DNA from: Pseudomonas graminis
GTDB lineage: Bacteria; Pseudomonadota; Gammaproteobacteria; Pseudomonadales; Pseudomonadaceae
Direction: 5' to 3'
DNA length: 64,000 bases
Assembly (NCBI RefSeq): GCF_900111735.1
Contig: NZ_FOHW01000024.1
Location: forward strand, 1-64,000
Shown: positions 45,702-57,100 of the stretch, in pieces
Layout: every line of letters begins with the position of its first letter
Position numbering within the stretch: position 1 is the first letter of the stretch
Position numbers and translations under genes: made by a program
Notes under the pieces: model-generated
Told to the model about the DNA's origin: nothing
What the model saw: only the letters and a program-made list of their open reading frames with translations
The model's database searches: none

Positions 45702-46358
45702 TCAACTGAGTGGCAGCGACATGAAGCCGGTGGAGACCATCATGTCCCGCGCCGCCCAGGCTTGACGGACCGGGCCAAAGGAGCGCCGGTGAATGGGCGT
45801 AGGACCCAGTCGCGCCAGTGCTTCAAGGTGCACGGCCGTGGGATAACCTTTATGACCGCCGATGCCGTAGCCCGGGTAAAGCAGCTCCATGTGCGCCATT
45901 TCCCGGTCGCGACTGACCTTGGCAAGAATCGAGGCGGCGGCAATGGCCGGCACGTGGGCATCGCCCTGAATGACCGGCGCGCTGGGCACCGACAGCTGCG
46001 GGCAGCGGTTGCCATCGATCAGCGCCAGTTTTGGCGTGATGATCAAGCCTTCTACGGCGCGCTTCATCGCCAGCATGGTGGCGTGAAGAATATTCAGCTC
46101 ATCGATCTCTTCGACTTCAGCCCGCGCGATGTGCCAGCACAGCGCTTTCTCGCAAATCTCGTCGAACAGCCTTTCGCGCTTGGCTTCGGTGAGCTTCTTC
46201 GAGTCGTTCAGCCCTAGAATCGGGCGCTTGGGGTCAAGAATGACCGCCGCAGTGACAACGGCGCCACACAGTGGGCCACGGCCGACTTCGTCGACACCGG
46301 CGACCAGATCCTCGACGAGATTGAAGTCCAGACCCATTTGCATTGATTGCCTGCTCAT
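45702..46358 (-). CDS. rnhB: Ribonuclease HII
   Basis: 218 residues from ATG 46358. It cleaves RNA in RNA-DNA hybrids and single ribonucleotides in DNA. Catalytic residues Asp23 and Glu24 are in [13 protein letters not shown], with a further Asp in LALIDGN. The start overlaps the lpxB stop (ATGA), which suggests coupling; a second ATG five codons later (MQMGLDF) would give a length nearer the usual one. Last gene of the lpx run. Confidence 0.94.
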   Translation of the reverse strand: MSRQSMQMGLDFNLVEDLVAGVDEVGRGPLCGAVVTAAVILDPKRPILGLNDSKKLTEAKRERLFDEICEKALCWHIARAEVEEIDELNILHATMLAMKRAVEGLIITPKLALIDGNRCPQLSVPSAPVIQGDAHVPAIAAASILAKVSRDREMAHMELLYPGYGIGGHKGYPTAVHLEALARLGPTPIHRRSFGPVRQAWAARDMMVSTGFMSLPLS

Positions 46359-47491
46359 TGTGAAGGCGTTGCGCCGATCAGGTTCAACACCGCTTCGGCG
46401 GCCTGATTGGACGCATCGCGACGCAAGGTTCGGTGAATCGCGTCGAAGCCGGCTGTCTGTGCGTCGCCGTTGTCCAGCAACGGCAAAAGCGTCTGCGCCA
46501 GAGCCTCGGCGGTCGCCGCGTCCTGCAGAAGCTCCGGGACCAGCATGCGCTGGGCCAGCAGGTTCGGCAGCGATACGTACGGACTATTCACCATCCGCTT
46601 GAGTATCCAGTAGGTCAGTGGCGCCAGGCGATAGGCAACCACCATCGGTCGTTTGTACAGCAGTGCTTCAAGGGTCGCGGTCCCGGAAGCGATCAGCACG
46701 GCATTACACGCTGCCAACGCCACGTGGGACTGACCGTCGAGCAGCGTCAGGGGCAGTTCGCGCCCTTGCAGCAGTTGCTCGATCTGTTCACGGCGTTGAG
46801 GGCTGGCACACGGCAACACGAAACGGATGTCGGGACGCGCAGCCATCAGGCGCTCGGCCGCGTCGAAAAACAGCGCACCGAGACGCCCGACTTCGCCGCC
46901 GCGACTGCCCGGCATCAACGCCACCACAGGGCCTTCGCCAAACCCGAGTTCAGCGCGCGCGGCCACTTGATCCGCCTGCAGCGCAATGGTGTCGGCCAAC
47001 GGATGTCCGACAAAGCGCACCGGCACGCCTTGCTCTTCGTAAAAACGAGCTTCGAACGGCAGCAGGGTCAGCATCAGGTCGCAGCCTTCGCGGATCTTCA
47101 GGACACGCTTCTGCCGCCACGCCCACACGGACGGGCTGACGTAATGAACGGTCTTGATGCCGGCCTGACGCAGCTTGAGCTCGATGTTGAGGGTGAAGTC
47201 CGGCGCGTCGATGCCGATGAACACGTCCGGCTTTTCGTCGATGAGGGTCTGAATCAGCAGCTTGCGACGAGCGAGCAGTTCTTTGAGGCGACCCAGCACT
47301 TCCACGAGGCCCATGACCGACAAGCGCTCCATCGGAAAATACGACGTCATGCCCTGTGCTTCCATGAGCGGTCCGCCAACACCGATGAATTCGGCGTCCG
47401 GATGCCGTGACTTGATCGCACGCATCAAGCCGGAGCCGAGAATGTCGCCGGAGGCCTCTCCGGCCACCAGCGCAATACGCAACCGAGCCAT
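46355..47491 (-). CDS. lpxB: LpxB: lipid-A-disaccharide synthase
   Basis: 378 residues, GT19 glycosyltransferase. It joins UDP-diacylglucosamine with lipid X to form the lipid A disaccharide. Typical N-terminus [21 protein letters not shown], then [21 protein letters not shown] and the C-terminal [20 protein letters not shown]. Begins two bases after the lpxA stop. Confidence 0.97.
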   Translation of the reverse strand: MARLRIALVAGEASGDILGSGLMRAIKSRHPDAEFIGVGGPLMEAQGMTSYFPMERLSVMGLVEVLGRLKELLARRKLLIQTLIDEKPDVFIGIDAPDFTLNIELKLRQAGIKTVHYVSPSVWAWRQKRVLKIREGCDLMLTLLPFEARFYEEQGVPVRFVGHPLADTIALQADQVAARAELGFGEGPVVALMPGSRGGEVGRLGALFFDAAERLMAARPDIRFVLPCASPQRREQIEQLLQGRELPLTLLDGQSHVALAACNAVLIASGTATLEALLYKRPMVVAYRLAPLTYWILKRMVNSPYVSLPNLLAQRMLVPELLQDAATAEALAQTLLPLLDNGDAQTAGFDAIHRTLRRDASNQAAEAVLNLIGATPSQ

Positions 47492-47493
47492 GG

Positions 47494-48270
47494 TCAGCGG
47501 GTGATGCCGCGAGTCGAGGACTGGATGGACTTGAGGAACAGCTCGACTTCAGGGAACTGCGCAGCGGGTTCGCTCAGCTCGACGATCGCCTGCTCCACTG
47601 TCAGGCCCTGACGGTAGACGGTTTTGTACGCGCGGCGCAGCGCATGAATCGATTCTTCGGAGAAGCCCCGACGGCGCATCCCTTCGAAGTTCATGCTGCG
47701 GGCTTCGGCCGGGTTGCCGAACACGGTGACGAACGCCGGAACGTCCTTGCCGATGGCAGTGCCCATGCCGGAAAAGCTGTGCGCGCCGATGTGGCAGTAC
47801 TGATGCACCAGGGTAAAGCCGGACAGAATGGCCCAGTCATCCACGTGCACATGGCCGGCCAACGCTGTGTTGTTGACCAGAATGCAGTGGTTGCCGATGA
47901 CGCTGTCATGACCGATGTGCGCGTACGCCATGATCAGGTTGTGATCACCGAGGGTGGTTTCCGCACGGTCCTGAATGGTGCCACGGTGGATCGTCACGCC
48001 TTCGCGGATGACGTTGTGGTCACCGATCACGAGACGCGTCGCTTCCCCTTTGTATTTCAGATCAGGCGTGTCCTCACCCACCGAAGAAAACTGGTAGATG
48101 TGGTTGTGTTTACCGATCTTGGTCGGGCCGCGCAGAATCACATGCGGACCGATCACTGTACCCTCGCCGATTTCCACACCAGGTCCGACGATCGACCACG
48201 GGCCGACCTCCACATTGTCGGCCAGCACGGCCGTCGGATCGATGATTGCGCGAGAGTCAACCAAACTCAT
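47494..48270 (-). CDS. lpxA: LpxA: UDP-GlcNAc acyltransferase
   Basis: 258 residues, a left-handed beta helix of hexapeptide repeats (about 5-190) with a helical C-terminal cap. It adds a 3-hydroxyacyl chain to UDP-GlcNAc, the first step of lipid A synthesis. The catalytic base is His121 in [12 protein letters not shown]. It overlaps fabZ by four bases. Confidence 0.97.
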   Translation of the reverse strand: MSLVDSRAIIDPTAVLADNVEVGPWSIVGPGVEIGEGTVIGPHVILRGPTKIGKHNHIYQFSSVGEDTPDLKYKGEATRLVIGDHNVIREGVTIHRGTIQDRAETTLGDHNLIMAYAHIGHDSVIGNHCILVNNTALAGHVHVDDWAILSGFTLVHQYCHIGAHSFSGMGTAIGKDVPAFVTVFGNPAEARSMNFEGMRRRGFSEESIHALRRAYKTVYRQGLTVEQAIVELSEPAAQFPEVELFLKSIQSSTRGITR

Positions 48271-48707
48271 AGTTTGCGTTCCGCACAGATGATTTCAGCC
48301 GAGCATACCGGCTTGCCATCAACCGATGCCTGGCACTCGAACTTCCAGATCTGCCGCTTGCAGCTCAGGAACTTCGCTTCGAGGATCAACTGATCGCCCG
48401 GCAGCACTGGCTGGCGGAAGCGCAGTTTGTCGGAGCCGACGAAGTAATACAGGGTGCCATCGGCAGGCTTCACATCGAGCATCTTGAAGCCCAGGATGCC
48501 GGCAGCTTGAGCCATGGCCTCGATAATCAGCACGCCCGGCATGATCGGGTGCTGAGGAAAGTGACCGTTGAAGAAAGGCTCATTGATGCTGACATTCTTG
48601 TAGGCACGAATGCTCTTGGTCTCGACATCCAGCTCCACCACACGATCCACAAGCAGGAACGGGTAACGGTGCGGCAGATATTCGCGGATTTCGTTGATGT
48701 CCATCAT
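48267..48707 (-). CDS. fabZ: FabZ: 3-hydroxyacyl-ACP dehydratase
   Basis: 146 residues, hot-dog fold. It dehydrates 3-hydroxyacyl-ACP in fatty acid elongation and competes with LpxA and LpxD for 3-hydroxyacyl-ACP. Catalytic His49 ([12 protein letters not shown]) and Glu63 ([10 protein letters not shown]) are present. Its start [21 protein letters not shown] is typical. The gene order lpxD-fabZ-lpxA-lpxB is the classic one. Confidence 0.97.
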   Translation of the reverse strand: MMDINEIREYLPHRYPFLLVDRVVELDVETKSIRAYKNVSINEPFFNGHFPQHPIMPGVLIIEAMAQAAGILGFKMLDVKPADGTLYYFVGSDKLRFRQPVLPGDQLILEAKFLSCKRQIWKFECQASVDGKPVCSAEIICAERKL

Positions 48708-48819
48708 TTCGAAAGGAAGCCTGTAGTAAAGAGTGGGAGGGCGCGACTAACGCGCGTCACTCCTCTAGCAAATCAAGGAGGCAGTTTATCGGCTGTGCAC
48801 GCTTGATAAGAAAAAGGTA

Positions 48820-49875
48820 TCAGCCATCAGATGAAGCTTTACCGCCTGAGGTCACTGCCTCGACAATCTTTTCCAGGTGCTGCAGGCGTCGCGCCATGTC
48901 GTCAAGATGACGCATGCGTGCCGCGCTCTTGCGCCACTCCGCAGCCGGCTGCATCGCCGTCCCCGAAGAATACGAGCCGGGCTCGGTGATCGACCGGGTG
49001 ACCATGGTCATGCCGGTGACGAAAACCCCGTCGCAAATCTCGATATGCCCCACCAGCCCGACACCGCCCGCAAGCATGCAATGCTTGCCGATCTTGGCGC
49101 TGCCCGAAATGCCGACGCACGCGGCCATGGCCGTGTGATCGCCGATCTGGACGTTGTGAGCGATCTGAATCTGGTTATCCAGCTTCACGCCATTGCCGAT
49201 CCGGGTGTCATCCATGGCGCCGCGGTCGATGGCTGTGTTCACGCCAATCTCGACATCGTCACCGATGGTCACGCCGCCAATCTGCGCGATCTTCTGCCAG
49301 ACGCCTTTCTCGTTGGCGAAGCCGAAACCTTCACCGCCCAACACCGCACCGGACTGGATCACCACACGCTGCCCGATACGGACGTCGTGATACAGCGTGA
49401 CACGGGGGGCAAGCCAGCCGCCCTCGCCGATTACGCTGCGCGCACCGATGAAGCACTGCGCACCAATGGTCACGCCCGCCGCAATCCGTGCGCCGCTCTC
49501 GATTACCGCATAGGCACCCACACTGGCAGCCGGGTCGACGAACGCGTCCGCCGCCACCACCGCCGTCGGGTGTACGCCGACAGGAGCCTTGGGCTTGGGA
49601 TCGAACAGATGGGAAATACGGGCGTATGCAAGGTAAGGATCAGGCACCAGCAATACGTCGGCGGCGTACCCTTCAGCATCCGCCGGCTTGAGCAACACGG
49701 CAGCGGCCTGGGTGGTCGCGAGGAATTTTCGGTACTGAGGATTGGCCAGAAAACTGACCTGATCAGGACCGGCTTCCTGCAAGGTTGCCAGTCCTGTGAT
49801 TTGCTTGTCCGCCGGGCCACGCAGGGTGGCGCCGAGGAACTCGGCCAATTGGCCGAGTGTGATGGTCGCGGTCAT
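48820..49875 (-). CDS. lpxD: LpxD: UDP-3-O-acylglucosamine N-acyltransferase
   Basis: 351 residues. It adds the N-linked 3-hydroxyacyl chain, the third step of lipid A synthesis. An N-terminal uridine-binding domain (about 1-100) is followed by hexapeptide repeats (about 105-300) with the active-site histidine in [14 protein letters not shown], and a C-terminal helix ([20 protein letters not shown]) that binds acyl-ACP. It starts four bases after the skp stop. Confidence 0.97.
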   Translation of the reverse strand: MTATITLGQLAEFLGATLRGPADKQITGLATLQEAGPDQVSFLANPQYRKFLATTQAAAVLLKPADAEGYAADVLLVPDPYLAYARISHLFDPKPKAPVGVHPTAVVAADAFVDPAASVGAYAVIESGARIAAGVTIGAQCFIGARSVIGEGGWLAPRVTLYHDVRIGQRVVIQSGAVLGGEGFGFANEKGVWQKIAQIGGVTIGDDVEIGVNTAIDRGAMDDTRIGNGVKLDNQIQIAHNVQIGDHTAMAACVGISGSAKIGKHCMLAGGVGLVGHIEICDGVFVTGMTMVTRSITEPGSYSSGTAMQPAAEWRKSAARMRHLDDMARRLQHLEKIVEAVTSGGKASSDG

Positions 49876-49879
49876 TAAC

Positions 49880-50383
49880 TTACTTCAGCTGATTCATGCG
49901 CTCGATAACCTGGCGAGTGACGTCATATTGCGGCTTGACGTCAATCACGGCACCGCGCTCGAACACCAGGTCAAAGCCGCCCTTCTTGATGACTTCTTCT
50001 ACGGCCTGGTCCAGCTTCGGCTTGAGTTGCTTGAGCATGTCGCGGTCAGCGACTGCCTTGGCTTCGTTCAGCTCTTTGGACTGGAACTGAAAGTCACGGG
50101 CCTTTTGCTTGAAGTCCAGCTCCAGACGCTCGCGCTCAGGCTGGGCCATTTTGTCGCCACCGGCGACCAGACGATCCTGAATACCTTTGGCGCTGCTTTC
50201 CAGAGCCTTCAGTTTGGTCAACTGAGGACCGAATTTTTTCTCTGCATCTACCGCGTACCGTTTGGCCGCGTCGGATTCGAGCAGGGCCATTTGGTAGTTC
50301 AGTACAGCGATCTTCATGTCAGCAAATGCCGGGCCTGCGATCAGAACCGTTGCCAGCAATGCCAATTGGGTCAACTTACGCAC
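49880..50383 (-). CDS. skp: Skp/OmpH periplasmic chaperone
   Basis: 167 residues from a GTG start at 50383, which has AGGAGT at ideal spacing and opens a signal peptide ([20 protein letters not shown]). The mature part is the long charged coiled coil of Skp ([20 protein letters not shown], then [17 protein letters not shown]), which holds unfolded outer-membrane proteins on their way to BamA. Between bamA and lpxD, as in E. coli. Confidence 0.94.
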   Translation of the reverse strand: MRKLTQLALLATVLIAGPAFADMKIAVLNYQMALLESDAAKRYAVDAEKKFGPQLTKLKALESSAKGIQDRLVAGGDKMAQPERERLELDFKQKARDFQFQSKELNEAKAVADRDMLKQLKPKLDQAVEEVIKKGGFDLVFERGAVIDVKPQYDVTRQVIERMNQLK

Positions 50384-50429
50384 GATGTAACTCCTACAGA
50401 ATCCGTTGTCGTTAGCAGTGATCAGACCC

Positions 50430-52808
50430 TTAGAAGGTCTGACCGAGAGAGAATTGGAAGACCTGGGTTTCGGTGCTGTCGTCCGGTTTCTTGACCGGCA
50501 TCGCCAGTGCAAAACTCAACGGACCCAATGCTGTGACCCACGTCACGCCCACACCGACCGAACTGGCCAGACCCGACAACTCTGGGCCGTTGCACTCGAC
50601 CTTCTGACCATCGGTCGTGGTCTTCTGCGAGCCGCAGTTGGTGTTGAAAACGTTACCCACGTCCCAGAACAGCGAGGTACGCAGCGAACGCTGGTCCTTG
50701 ATGAACGGCAGCGGGAACAGGATTTCCGCACCGCCCGTGATCAGGACGTTACCACCGAACGGCAGCGGATCCTGGTCCGGGTCGGCAAGGGTGCCACTGC
50801 CTGCACGGCCACTACTTGGTGTACTGCGCGGGCCCAGCGTACTGTCCTTGAAGCCACGTACCGAGTTGAAGCCACCCGCGTAGTAGTTCTCGTAGAACGG
50901 CAGACCGGACGTCGAGCCATAACCGTCGCCGTAACCCAGCTCCGAGTGCAGGCGCAGGGTGTAGTTGTTGGTGATCGGGTGGAACAACTGGCCGCGATAA
51001 TCAAGCTTGTAGAACGACAGGTCGCTGCCCGGAATGGTGGTTTCCAGGGTCAGGCTCTGGGAGCTACCACGGGTTGGCAGTGTGCCTTTGTTCAAGGTGG
51101 ACTCGGACCAGCCTACCGACGCCTTGAAGTTGGTGAAGCTGTCGCCTTCTCTGTTGATGAAGTCGAAGATCTCGTCAACGGTGTACCTGCCCGTGCTCAG
51201 CTCGTCTTTCTGTACCGACAGGCCGAAGTTCAGGCGAGAGGTTTCGCTGATCGGGTAGCCCATGTTGATACCGGCACCCAGGCTGTCTACCGAGTAGCTC
51301 GCCACGTCGACGTCGAGGTCGTCGTAGTTGGTCTTGCGGTAGAACGCGCTGTAGCCGAGGCTCACCCCATCCGGCGTGAAGTACGGATCGACGTAGCTAA
51401 AGTTGTAACGGGTCTGGTATTCACTTTTGGTCAGGCCGATGCTGACTTTGTTACCGGTACCCAGGAAGTTGTTCTGGCTGATGGAACCACCCAGGATCAG
51501 ACCCGCGCTCTGCGCAAAGCCGACACTGGCGGTAATCGAGCCGGACGCCTGCTCTTCAACGGCGTAGTTCACATCAACCTGATCGTCGGTGCCAGGCACC
51601 GCCGGGGTTTCAACGTTCACTTCCTTGAAGAAGCCCAGACGGTCAAGACGGGTCTTGGACTGGTCGATCAGGTAAGTGGATGCCCAGCCGCCTTCCATCT
51701 GGCGCATCTCGCGACGCAGCACTTCGTCCGCTGTCTTGGTGTTGCCGCGGAAGTTGATGCGGTTCACGTAAGCACGTTTGCCCGGATCGACGACGAAGGT
51801 GATATCGACCGTATGGTCTTCATCGTTCGGCGTCGGCACACCGTTCACGTTGGCGAAGGTGTAACCCTCGTTACCCAAACGACGGGTGATCAGTTCGGAC
51901 GTGGTGGTCATGACCTTGCGGGAGAACACCTGACCCGGCTTGACCAGCAGCAGCGATTTGACCTGATCTTCAGGGACCTTGAGGTCGCCGCTCAGCTTGA
52001 CCGACTTGACGCTGTACTTCTCGCCCTCATGAATGTTGACGGTGATGTACACGCTTTTCTTGTCGGGCGTGATGGAGACCTGGGTCGAGGCGATATCCAT
52101 GTTGATATAGCCGCGGTCGAGGTAGTACGAACGCAGACGTTCCAGGTCGCCGGAGAGTTTCTCACGGGCGTACTTGTCGTCGTTCTTGAAGAAGGAAAGC
52201 CAGTTGGTGGTTTTCAGTTCGAACAGGTCAACCAGATCGTCTTCAGGGAAGACCGAGTTGCCCACCACGTTGATATGCTGGATGGCCGCGACCGCGCCTT
52301 CATTGATGTTGATCTTCAGACCCACGCGGTTACGCGGCTGCGGCACGACTTCGGTGGCGACTTCTGCAGAGTAGCGGCCTTGCGCAACGTACTGACGTTG
52401 CAGCTCGTTGCGGACGCCTTCCAGCGTTGCACGCTGGAAGATCTCGCCTTCGGCCAGACCCGACTGCTTCAGACCCTTCATCAGGTCCTCAGTGGTGATC
52501 GCTTTGTTGCCTTCGATCTCGATACTCGAAACCGACGGACGCTCGACAACTGTGATGACCAGGACGTTACCGTCGCGGCCCAGCTGGATGTCCTGGAAAA
52601 ATCCGGTTTTGAACAGCGCGCGAGTTGCGTCAACGAGACGCCCATCATCGGCCTGTTCACCCACGTTCAACGGCAGCGCACCAAACACGCTGCCGGCGGA
52701 AACCCGCTGCAGACCGTTGACACGGATATCGGAGATAGTGAAGGACTCGGCGTGAACTTCGGCGATCATCAGTACGGCAAGAACCGCAGTTAGCAGCAGA
52801 CGTTTCAT
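50430..52808 (-). CDS. bamA: BamA: outer-membrane protein assembly factor
   Basis: 792 residues. Signal peptide (MKRLLLTAVLAVLMIAEVHA), five POTRA domains (about 22-420) and a 16-strand Omp85 barrel (about 440-792) with the lid-locking motif VRGFKDS and a C-terminal phenylalanine (FSLGQTF). It inserts beta-barrel proteins in the outer membrane. ATG 52808 follows AAAGGA. Gene order rseP-bamA-skp-lpxD is the standard envelope cluster. Confidence 0.97.
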   Translation of the reverse strand: MKRLLLTAVLAVLMIAEVHAESFTISDIRVNGLQRVSAGSVFGALPLNVGEQADDGRLVDATRALFKTGFFQDIQLGRDGNVLVITVVERPSVSSIEIEGNKAITTEDLMKGLKQSGLAEGEIFQRATLEGVRNELQRQYVAQGRYSAEVATEVVPQPRNRVGLKININEGAVAAIQHINVVGNSVFPEDDLVDLFELKTTNWLSFFKNDDKYAREKLSGDLERLRSYYLDRGYINMDIASTQVSITPDKKSVYITVNIHEGEKYSVKSVKLSGDLKVPEDQVKSLLLVKPGQVFSRKVMTTTSELITRRLGNEGYTFANVNGVPTPNDEDHTVDITFVVDPGKRAYVNRINFRGNTKTADEVLRREMRQMEGGWASTYLIDQSKTRLDRLGFFKEVNVETPAVPGTDDQVDVNYAVEEQASGSITASVGFAQSAGLILGGSISQNNFLGTGNKVSIGLTKSEYQTRYNFSYVDPYFTPDGVSLGYSAFYRKTNYDDLDVDVASYSVDSLGAGINMGYPISETSRLNFGLSVQKDELSTGRYTVDEIFDFINREGDSFTNFKASVGWSESTLNKGTLPTRGSSQSLTLETTIPGSDLSFYKLDYRGQLFHPITNNYTLRLHSELGYGDGYGSTSGLPFYENYYAGGFNSVRGFKDSTLGPRSTPSSGRAGSGTLADPDQDPLPFGGNVLITGGAEILFPLPFIKDQRSLRTSLFWDVGNVFNTNCGSQKTTTDGQKVECNGPELSGLASSVGVGVTWVTALGPLSFALAMPVKKPDDSTETQVFQFSLGQTF

Positions 52809-52883
52809 GAAGTCCTTTCTTATTCCAACTGGCAATAAACAAACTGCCGCAAAATGCGGCAGATTCACAATTCGGCGTAGCTT

Positions 52884-54236
52884 TTACAGTCGTCCCAGAT
52901 CGTTGACCAGTGCGAGCAACATCACTCCAACCACCAGACTGATACCGATCTGAACCCCCCAGCCCTGCACCTTCTCTGACAGTGGGCGACCACGCGCCCA
53001 CTCGATCAGATAAAACAGCAAGTGCCCCCCATCCAGCACGGGTATGGGCAGCAAATTGAGAACACCCAGGCTTATGCTCAGATAAGCGAGGAAATTCAGG
53101 AAGTCACCTATGCCTGACTGGGCCGAAGCGCCCGCCACTTTAGCAATGGTTATCGGTCCGCTCAAGTTTTTTACCGAGAGCTCGCCGAACAACATTTTCT
53201 TCAGCGAATCGAGCGTCAGCACGCTCATGGTCCAGGTACGCCGCGCGCCTTCTGCGACGGCGGCTACAGGCCCATAGCTGACCTCGCGCAACATCTCCGG
53301 CGGCCAATCCACGCCTTTCACGCCGGCACCGAGATACCCGGTCGCCGCAGGGCCTTCGCCACGTGTAACCAGATCGACGGGCACCTCCAACTGCGCGCCG
53401 TCACGCTCGACGCGCACCGAAATCCGCGTATCGGGGTGGACACGAACCCAGTCCACGACCTTCTGCCATTCGTCGACAGGCTCGTCGTTGAGGGCCAGCA
53501 GGCGGTCGCCGGTTTTAAGACCTGCGGTTTGTGCGGGACCTTTGGGATCAAGCTCTGCCAGAACCGGCGGCAGGGCCGGACGCCACGGACGAATACCCAG
53601 CGAACGAATCGGGTCAGGCTCGGCTGCGCCCTTGAGCCAGTCGTTCAGCGCCAGCGAACGCGGGGTTTCCACATCAGAACCCTGCTCGCGAACCTTCAAC
53701 GCGATGCTGCCGCTCTCACCCAGGCGCCGCACCAGTTGCAGGTTCACGCCTGCCCATCCGGTAACAGCCTCACCATCAACCGAGACAATTTCCTGACCGG
53801 AACTCAGCCCGGCCTTTTCCGCAATACTGCCTGGTTCGACGCCGCCTACGACGGGCCGGACCTGCTGGCTACCCAGCATTGCGAGTACCCAGAAAAATAC
53901 AATCGCCAGCAGAAAGTTGGCGACCGGGCCCGCAATCACGATAGCGATGCGCTGGTAAACCGACTTGCGGTTAAAAGATTGATCAGCCAGCTCGGGGGGC
54001 ACGTCACCCTCCCGTTCATCGAGCATTTTCACGTAGCCGCCGAGGGGAATCGCCGCCACGACGTATTCGGTGCCCTGACGATCACTCCAGCGCAACAACG
54101 GCATGCCAAAGCCCACCGAGAAACGCAGAACCTTGACACCACAGCGACGCGCCACCCAGAAGTGACCGAATTCGTGAAACGTCACCAGCACGCCCAGCGC
54201 AACCAGGGTGCCGACAATCATGTATAGCGCGCTCAT
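52884..54236 (-). CDS. rseP: RseP: site-2 intramembrane protease
   Basis: 450 residues. Zinc motif HEFGH (21-25) in the first membrane helix, two PDZ domains (about 115-200 and 215-305) and the second metal motif PVLDGGH near residue 398 in a later helix. RseP (MucP in P. aeruginosa) cleaves the anti-sigma factor RseA/MucA after the first cut and so releases the envelope-stress sigma factor AlgU/RpoE. Full length. Confidence 0.96.
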   Translation of the reverse strand: MSALYMIVGTLVALGVLVTFHEFGHFWVARRCGVKVLRFSVGFGMPLLRWSDRQGTEYVVAAIPLGGYVKMLDEREGDVPPELADQSFNRKSVYQRIAIVIAGPVANFLLAIVFFWVLAMLGSQQVRPVVGGVEPGSIAEKAGLSSGQEIVSVDGEAVTGWAGVNLQLVRRLGESGSIALKVREQGSDVETPRSLALNDWLKGAAEPDPIRSLGIRPWRPALPPVLAELDPKGPAQTAGLKTGDRLLALNDEPVDEWQKVVDWVRVHPDTRISVRVERDGAQLEVPVDLVTRGEGPAATGYLGAGVKGVDWPPEMLREVSYGPVAAVAEGARRTWTMSVLTLDSLKKMLFGELSVKNLSGPITIAKVAGASAQSGIGDFLNFLAYLSISLGVLNLLPIPVLDGGHLLFYLIEWARGRPLSEKVQGWGVQIGISLVVGVMLLALVNDLGRL

Positions 54237-54323
54237 CGCTGCTCTCCGGGTACCGATCTAACGGTGCGTTTAAGCCCACATTGCGTGCGAATCATTGAAA
54301 ACGTTGCCGCCTTGAACGACTGC

Positions 54324-55514
54324 CTAGCGCCCATTACGGTCCAGCCATTGCCCGGCCAGCGAGCGGGCACGTGCATCAATCTCGAAAACCGTTTCCAGGT
54401 CAGACACGGCGACCACAGGCTCAAGGTTTAAAACCTCGTCGATCATACTCGCGATTTCCGGGTAGCGAATGCGCTGGTCCAGAAACGCAGCGACCGCGAT
54501 TTCATTGGCAGCATTCAGCACCGCAGGCGCACTGTCGCCCGCCTCAGCAGCTTGCCGCGCCAGACGCAGGCATGGGAAGCGCACTTCGTCCGGTGCTTCA
54601 AAGTCCAGCCGCGCAATACTGAACAGATCCAGCGGCGCAACGCCCGAATCGATTCGTTCCGGCCATGCAAGCGCGTGGGCAATCGGCGTGCGCATGTCGG
54701 GATTGCCCAACTGCGCCAGCACCGAGCCGTCGACGTAATCGACCATCGAATGGATCACGCTCTGCGGGTGAATCACCACCTCGATCCGCGCGGGCGTCGT
54801 GTCGAACAGCCAGCAGGCTTCGATCAGCTCAAGGCCCTTGTTCATCATGCTGGCGGAGTCGACGGAGATCTTGCGACCCATGGACCAGTTGGGATGGGCA
54901 CAGGCCTGATCCGGAGAGACGTGCTCCAGGTCGGCGAGTGGTGTCTGACGGAACGGGCCACCGGATGCGGTCAGCAGAATGCGTCTGACGCCGACCTTCT
55001 CCAGACCGCTCTCGTAATCACGCGGCAGGCACTGGAAGATCGCGTTGTGCTCGCTGTCGAGCGGCAGCAGTACCGTGCCACTGCGGCGAACAGCCTGCAT
55101 GAACAAGGCGCCGGACATGACCAACGCTTCCTTGTTGGCCAGCAGGACTTTCTTGCCCGCTTCGACAGCGGCAAGGGTCGGGCGCAAACCGGCCGCACCG
55201 ACGATCGCGGCCAGCACCGTATCAACCAGAGGGTGAGCAGACACTTCGCAGAGCCCGCCCTCCCCCACCAGCACGCGCGTATCGAGACCGGCCGCGCGCA
55301 GGTCGTCCTGCAGTTGCCTGGCAGCAGCCGTCGTCGGAACCACGGCGAACTGCGGTGTATGACGGACGCACAACGCCAACAGCTCGGCCAGACGGGTGTA
55401 ACCCGTCAGAGCAAATACCTGGTAACGCGCCGGATGCCGCGCGATGACGTCCAGCGTGCTCAGACCCACAGAGCCCGTTGCGCCAAGCACGGTAATGAGC
55501 TGAGGCATACTCAC
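54324..55514 (-). CDS. dxr: Dxr (IspC): DXP reductoisomerase
   Basis: 396 residues. It turns 1-deoxyxylulose 5-phosphate into methylerythritol 4-phosphate, the committed MEP step and the target of fosmidomycin. NADPH motif [14 protein letters not shown] at the N-terminus, metal site in DSEHNAIFQ, and the substrate loop [12 protein letters not shown] and [21 protein letters not shown]. The start is taken as GTG 55514, which overlaps the cdsA stop by four bases (GTGA); an ATG two codons later (55508) is the alternative. Confidence 0.96.
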   Translation of the reverse strand: MSMPQLITVLGATGSVGLSTLDVIARHPARYQVFALTGYTRLAELLALCVRHTPQFAVVPTTAAARQLQDDLRAAGLDTRVLVGEGGLCEVSAHPLVDTVLAAIVGAAGLRPTLAAVEAGKKVLLANKEALVMSGALFMQAVRRSGTVLLPLDSEHNAIFQCLPRDYESGLEKVGVRRILLTASGGPFRQTPLADLEHVSPDQACAHPNWSMGRKISVDSASMMNKGLELIEACWLFDTTPARIEVVIHPQSVIHSMVDYVDGSVLAQLGNPDMRTPIAHALAWPERIDSGVAPLDLFSIARLDFEAPDEVRFPCLRLARQAAEAGDSAPAVLNAANEIAVAAFLDQRIRYPEIASMIDEVLNLEPVVAVSDLETVFEIDARARSLAGQWLDRNGR

Positions 55515-56329
55515 ATCACGCCCCAGTCCCGGGCAGCCCAGAGCAGCAAGGCGAATACCGGAATGGCGGCGGTCAGGCTGTCGATGCGATCGAGCACGCC
55601 GCCGTGGCCCGGCAGCAGGTTGCTGCTGTCCTTTACCCCGGATTTGCGCTTGAACATGCTCTCGGTGAGATCACCAACGACCGAGATCAGCACGACAATG
55701 GCGGCACACACCAACGCGAAGATGATTTCGCCCAGTGACCAGCCGCGGTAGACACCCACTACCGCAGTGATCAGCAGGCACGTTGCCAGACCACCATAAA
55801 GGCCTTCCCAGCTTTTACCCGGGCTGACCTTCGGCGCCAGCTTGCGCTTGCCGAACGCCTTGCCGGAGAAGTAGGCGCCGATGTCGGCACCCCACACCAG
55901 AATCATCACCGACAGGATCAACCAGTTGCCCAGCGGCATTTGCTTGATCAGCACCAGCCCCTGCCATGCCGGCAGCAGTATCAGCAAACCGATCAGCAGC
56001 TTGCAGATGGCGCTGGACCAATGCTCGCTGGACTCGGGAAAAGTGAGCACCAGCCAGGTTGCCACCAGCCACCAGATCAGCGCTGCCACCAGCAGCCACG
56101 GCGCGAGGTCGGGCAGCAGGTACAACAGAAACAGCAGCACAGCGACCACCACTGCGTACAGAACGCGCGCCGATTGCGCTTCGAAGCCGGAAAGCCGCGC
56201 CCATTCCCAGGCGCCAAGCACGACGACCGCGCCGATGAACAATGCGAAGCTACCGCCTGTCAGAAGAAAAAAACCGCACAGGGCCAGCGGCGCAAGGATC
56301 AGCGCAGTGATGATTCGTTGTTTAAGCAT
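55511..56329 (-). CDS. cdsA: CdsA: phosphatidate cytidylyltransferase
   Basis: 272 residues, about eight membrane segments. It makes CDP-diacylglycerol from CTP and phosphatidate for all phospholipids, including the phosphatidylglycerol that MprF modifies. The signature is near the C-terminus: [29 protein letters not shown](V)LDRIDS region at about 215-245. ATG 56329 overlaps the uppS stop by one base (TAATG). Confidence 0.95.
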   Translation of the reverse strand: MLKQRIITALILAPLALCGFFLLTGGSFALFIGAVVVLGAWEWARLSGFEAQSARVLYAVVVAVLLFLLYLLPDLAPWLLVAALIWWLVATWLVLTFPESSEHWSSAICKLLIGLLILLPAWQGLVLIKQMPLGNWLILSVMILVWGADIGAYFSGKAFGKRKLAPKVSPGKSWEGLYGGLATCLLITAVVGVYRGWSLGEIIFALVCAAIVVLISVVGDLTESMFKRKSGVKDSSNLLPGHGGVLDRIDSLTAAIPVFALLLWAARDWGVM

Positions 56330-57084
56330 TAAGCGCGGGCTCCAGCTTCTACCTGCTCGCTGGTTTTCCCGAAGCGGCGTTGGCGAGAAGCGAAATCGGC
56401 CAGCGCAGTGCGCATGGCATCGTGTTTGAAGTCCGGCCAGAACAGGTCGGAGAAATACAGCTCGGCATAGGCCAACTGCCAGAGCAGGAAATTGCTGATG
56501 CGGTGCTCGCCACCCGTGCGGATGCAGAGGTCGGGCAACGGCAGGTCGCCGGTGGCCAGGCACGTCTGCAGCAGCTCCGGCGTGATGTCTTCCGGTCGCA
56601 AGTGGCCGGCCTGAACCTCACGGGCCAGCCGCTGGGCAGCCTGAGCAATATCCCACTGACCGCCGTAATTGGCGGCGATCTGCAGAACGAAGCGGCTGTT
56701 TTCAGCCGTGCGCTGCTCGGCTTCGCGTATGGCGGCCTGAAGCTCGGGGTGAAACCGCGAACGGTCACCAATGATCCGCAGGCTGATGCCGTTCTCGTTC
56801 AAGCGCTTGGTTTCGCGACGCAGCGCCGTGAAGAACAACTCCATCAGCGCGCCGACTTCTTCCGCCGGGCGCTGCCAGTTCTCGCTGGAGAACGCGAACA
56901 AGGTCAGCACCTCGACCTTGGCCTCGGCGCAGACCTCAATCACCGCACGAACAGCGTCCACGCCGGCCTTGTGGCCTGCTACACCGGGCAGCAGACGCTT
57001 CTTGGCCCAGCGATTGTTCCCGTCCATGATGATCGCGACATGACGCGGCACCGATGCCGGCGCAGCCAGCTTTGTCTTATCCAT
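56329..57084 (-). CDS. uppS: UppS: undecaprenyl diphosphate synthase
   Basis: 251 residues. It extends farnesyl diphosphate to the C55 lipid carrier for peptidoglycan and lipopolysaccharide. Catalytic Asp21 is in AIIMDGNNRWAKKR; the conserved FAFSSENWQRP and the C-terminal DLCIRTGGEHRISNFLLWQLAYAE are intact. Between frr and cdsA. Confidence 0.96.
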   Translation of the reverse strand: MDKTKLAAPASVPRHVAIIMDGNNRWAKKRLLPGVAGHKAGVDAVRAVIEVCAEAKVEVLTLFAFSSENWQRPAEEVGALMELFFTALRRETKRLNENGISLRIIGDRSRFHPELQAAIREAEQRTAENSRFVLQIAANYGGQWDIAQAAQRLAREVQAGHLRPEDITPELLQTCLATGDLPLPDLCIRTGGEHRISNFLLWQLAYAELYFSDLFWPDFKHDAMRTALADFASRQRRFGKTSEQVEAGARA

Positions 57085-57100
57085 GAAAGCTTCCCGGCCC

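Noticed and set aside
50406-52793. 795-codon open frame on the plus strand opposite bamA
   Set aside because: Antisense shadow of the essential bamA gene, low complexity, no recognisable motif.
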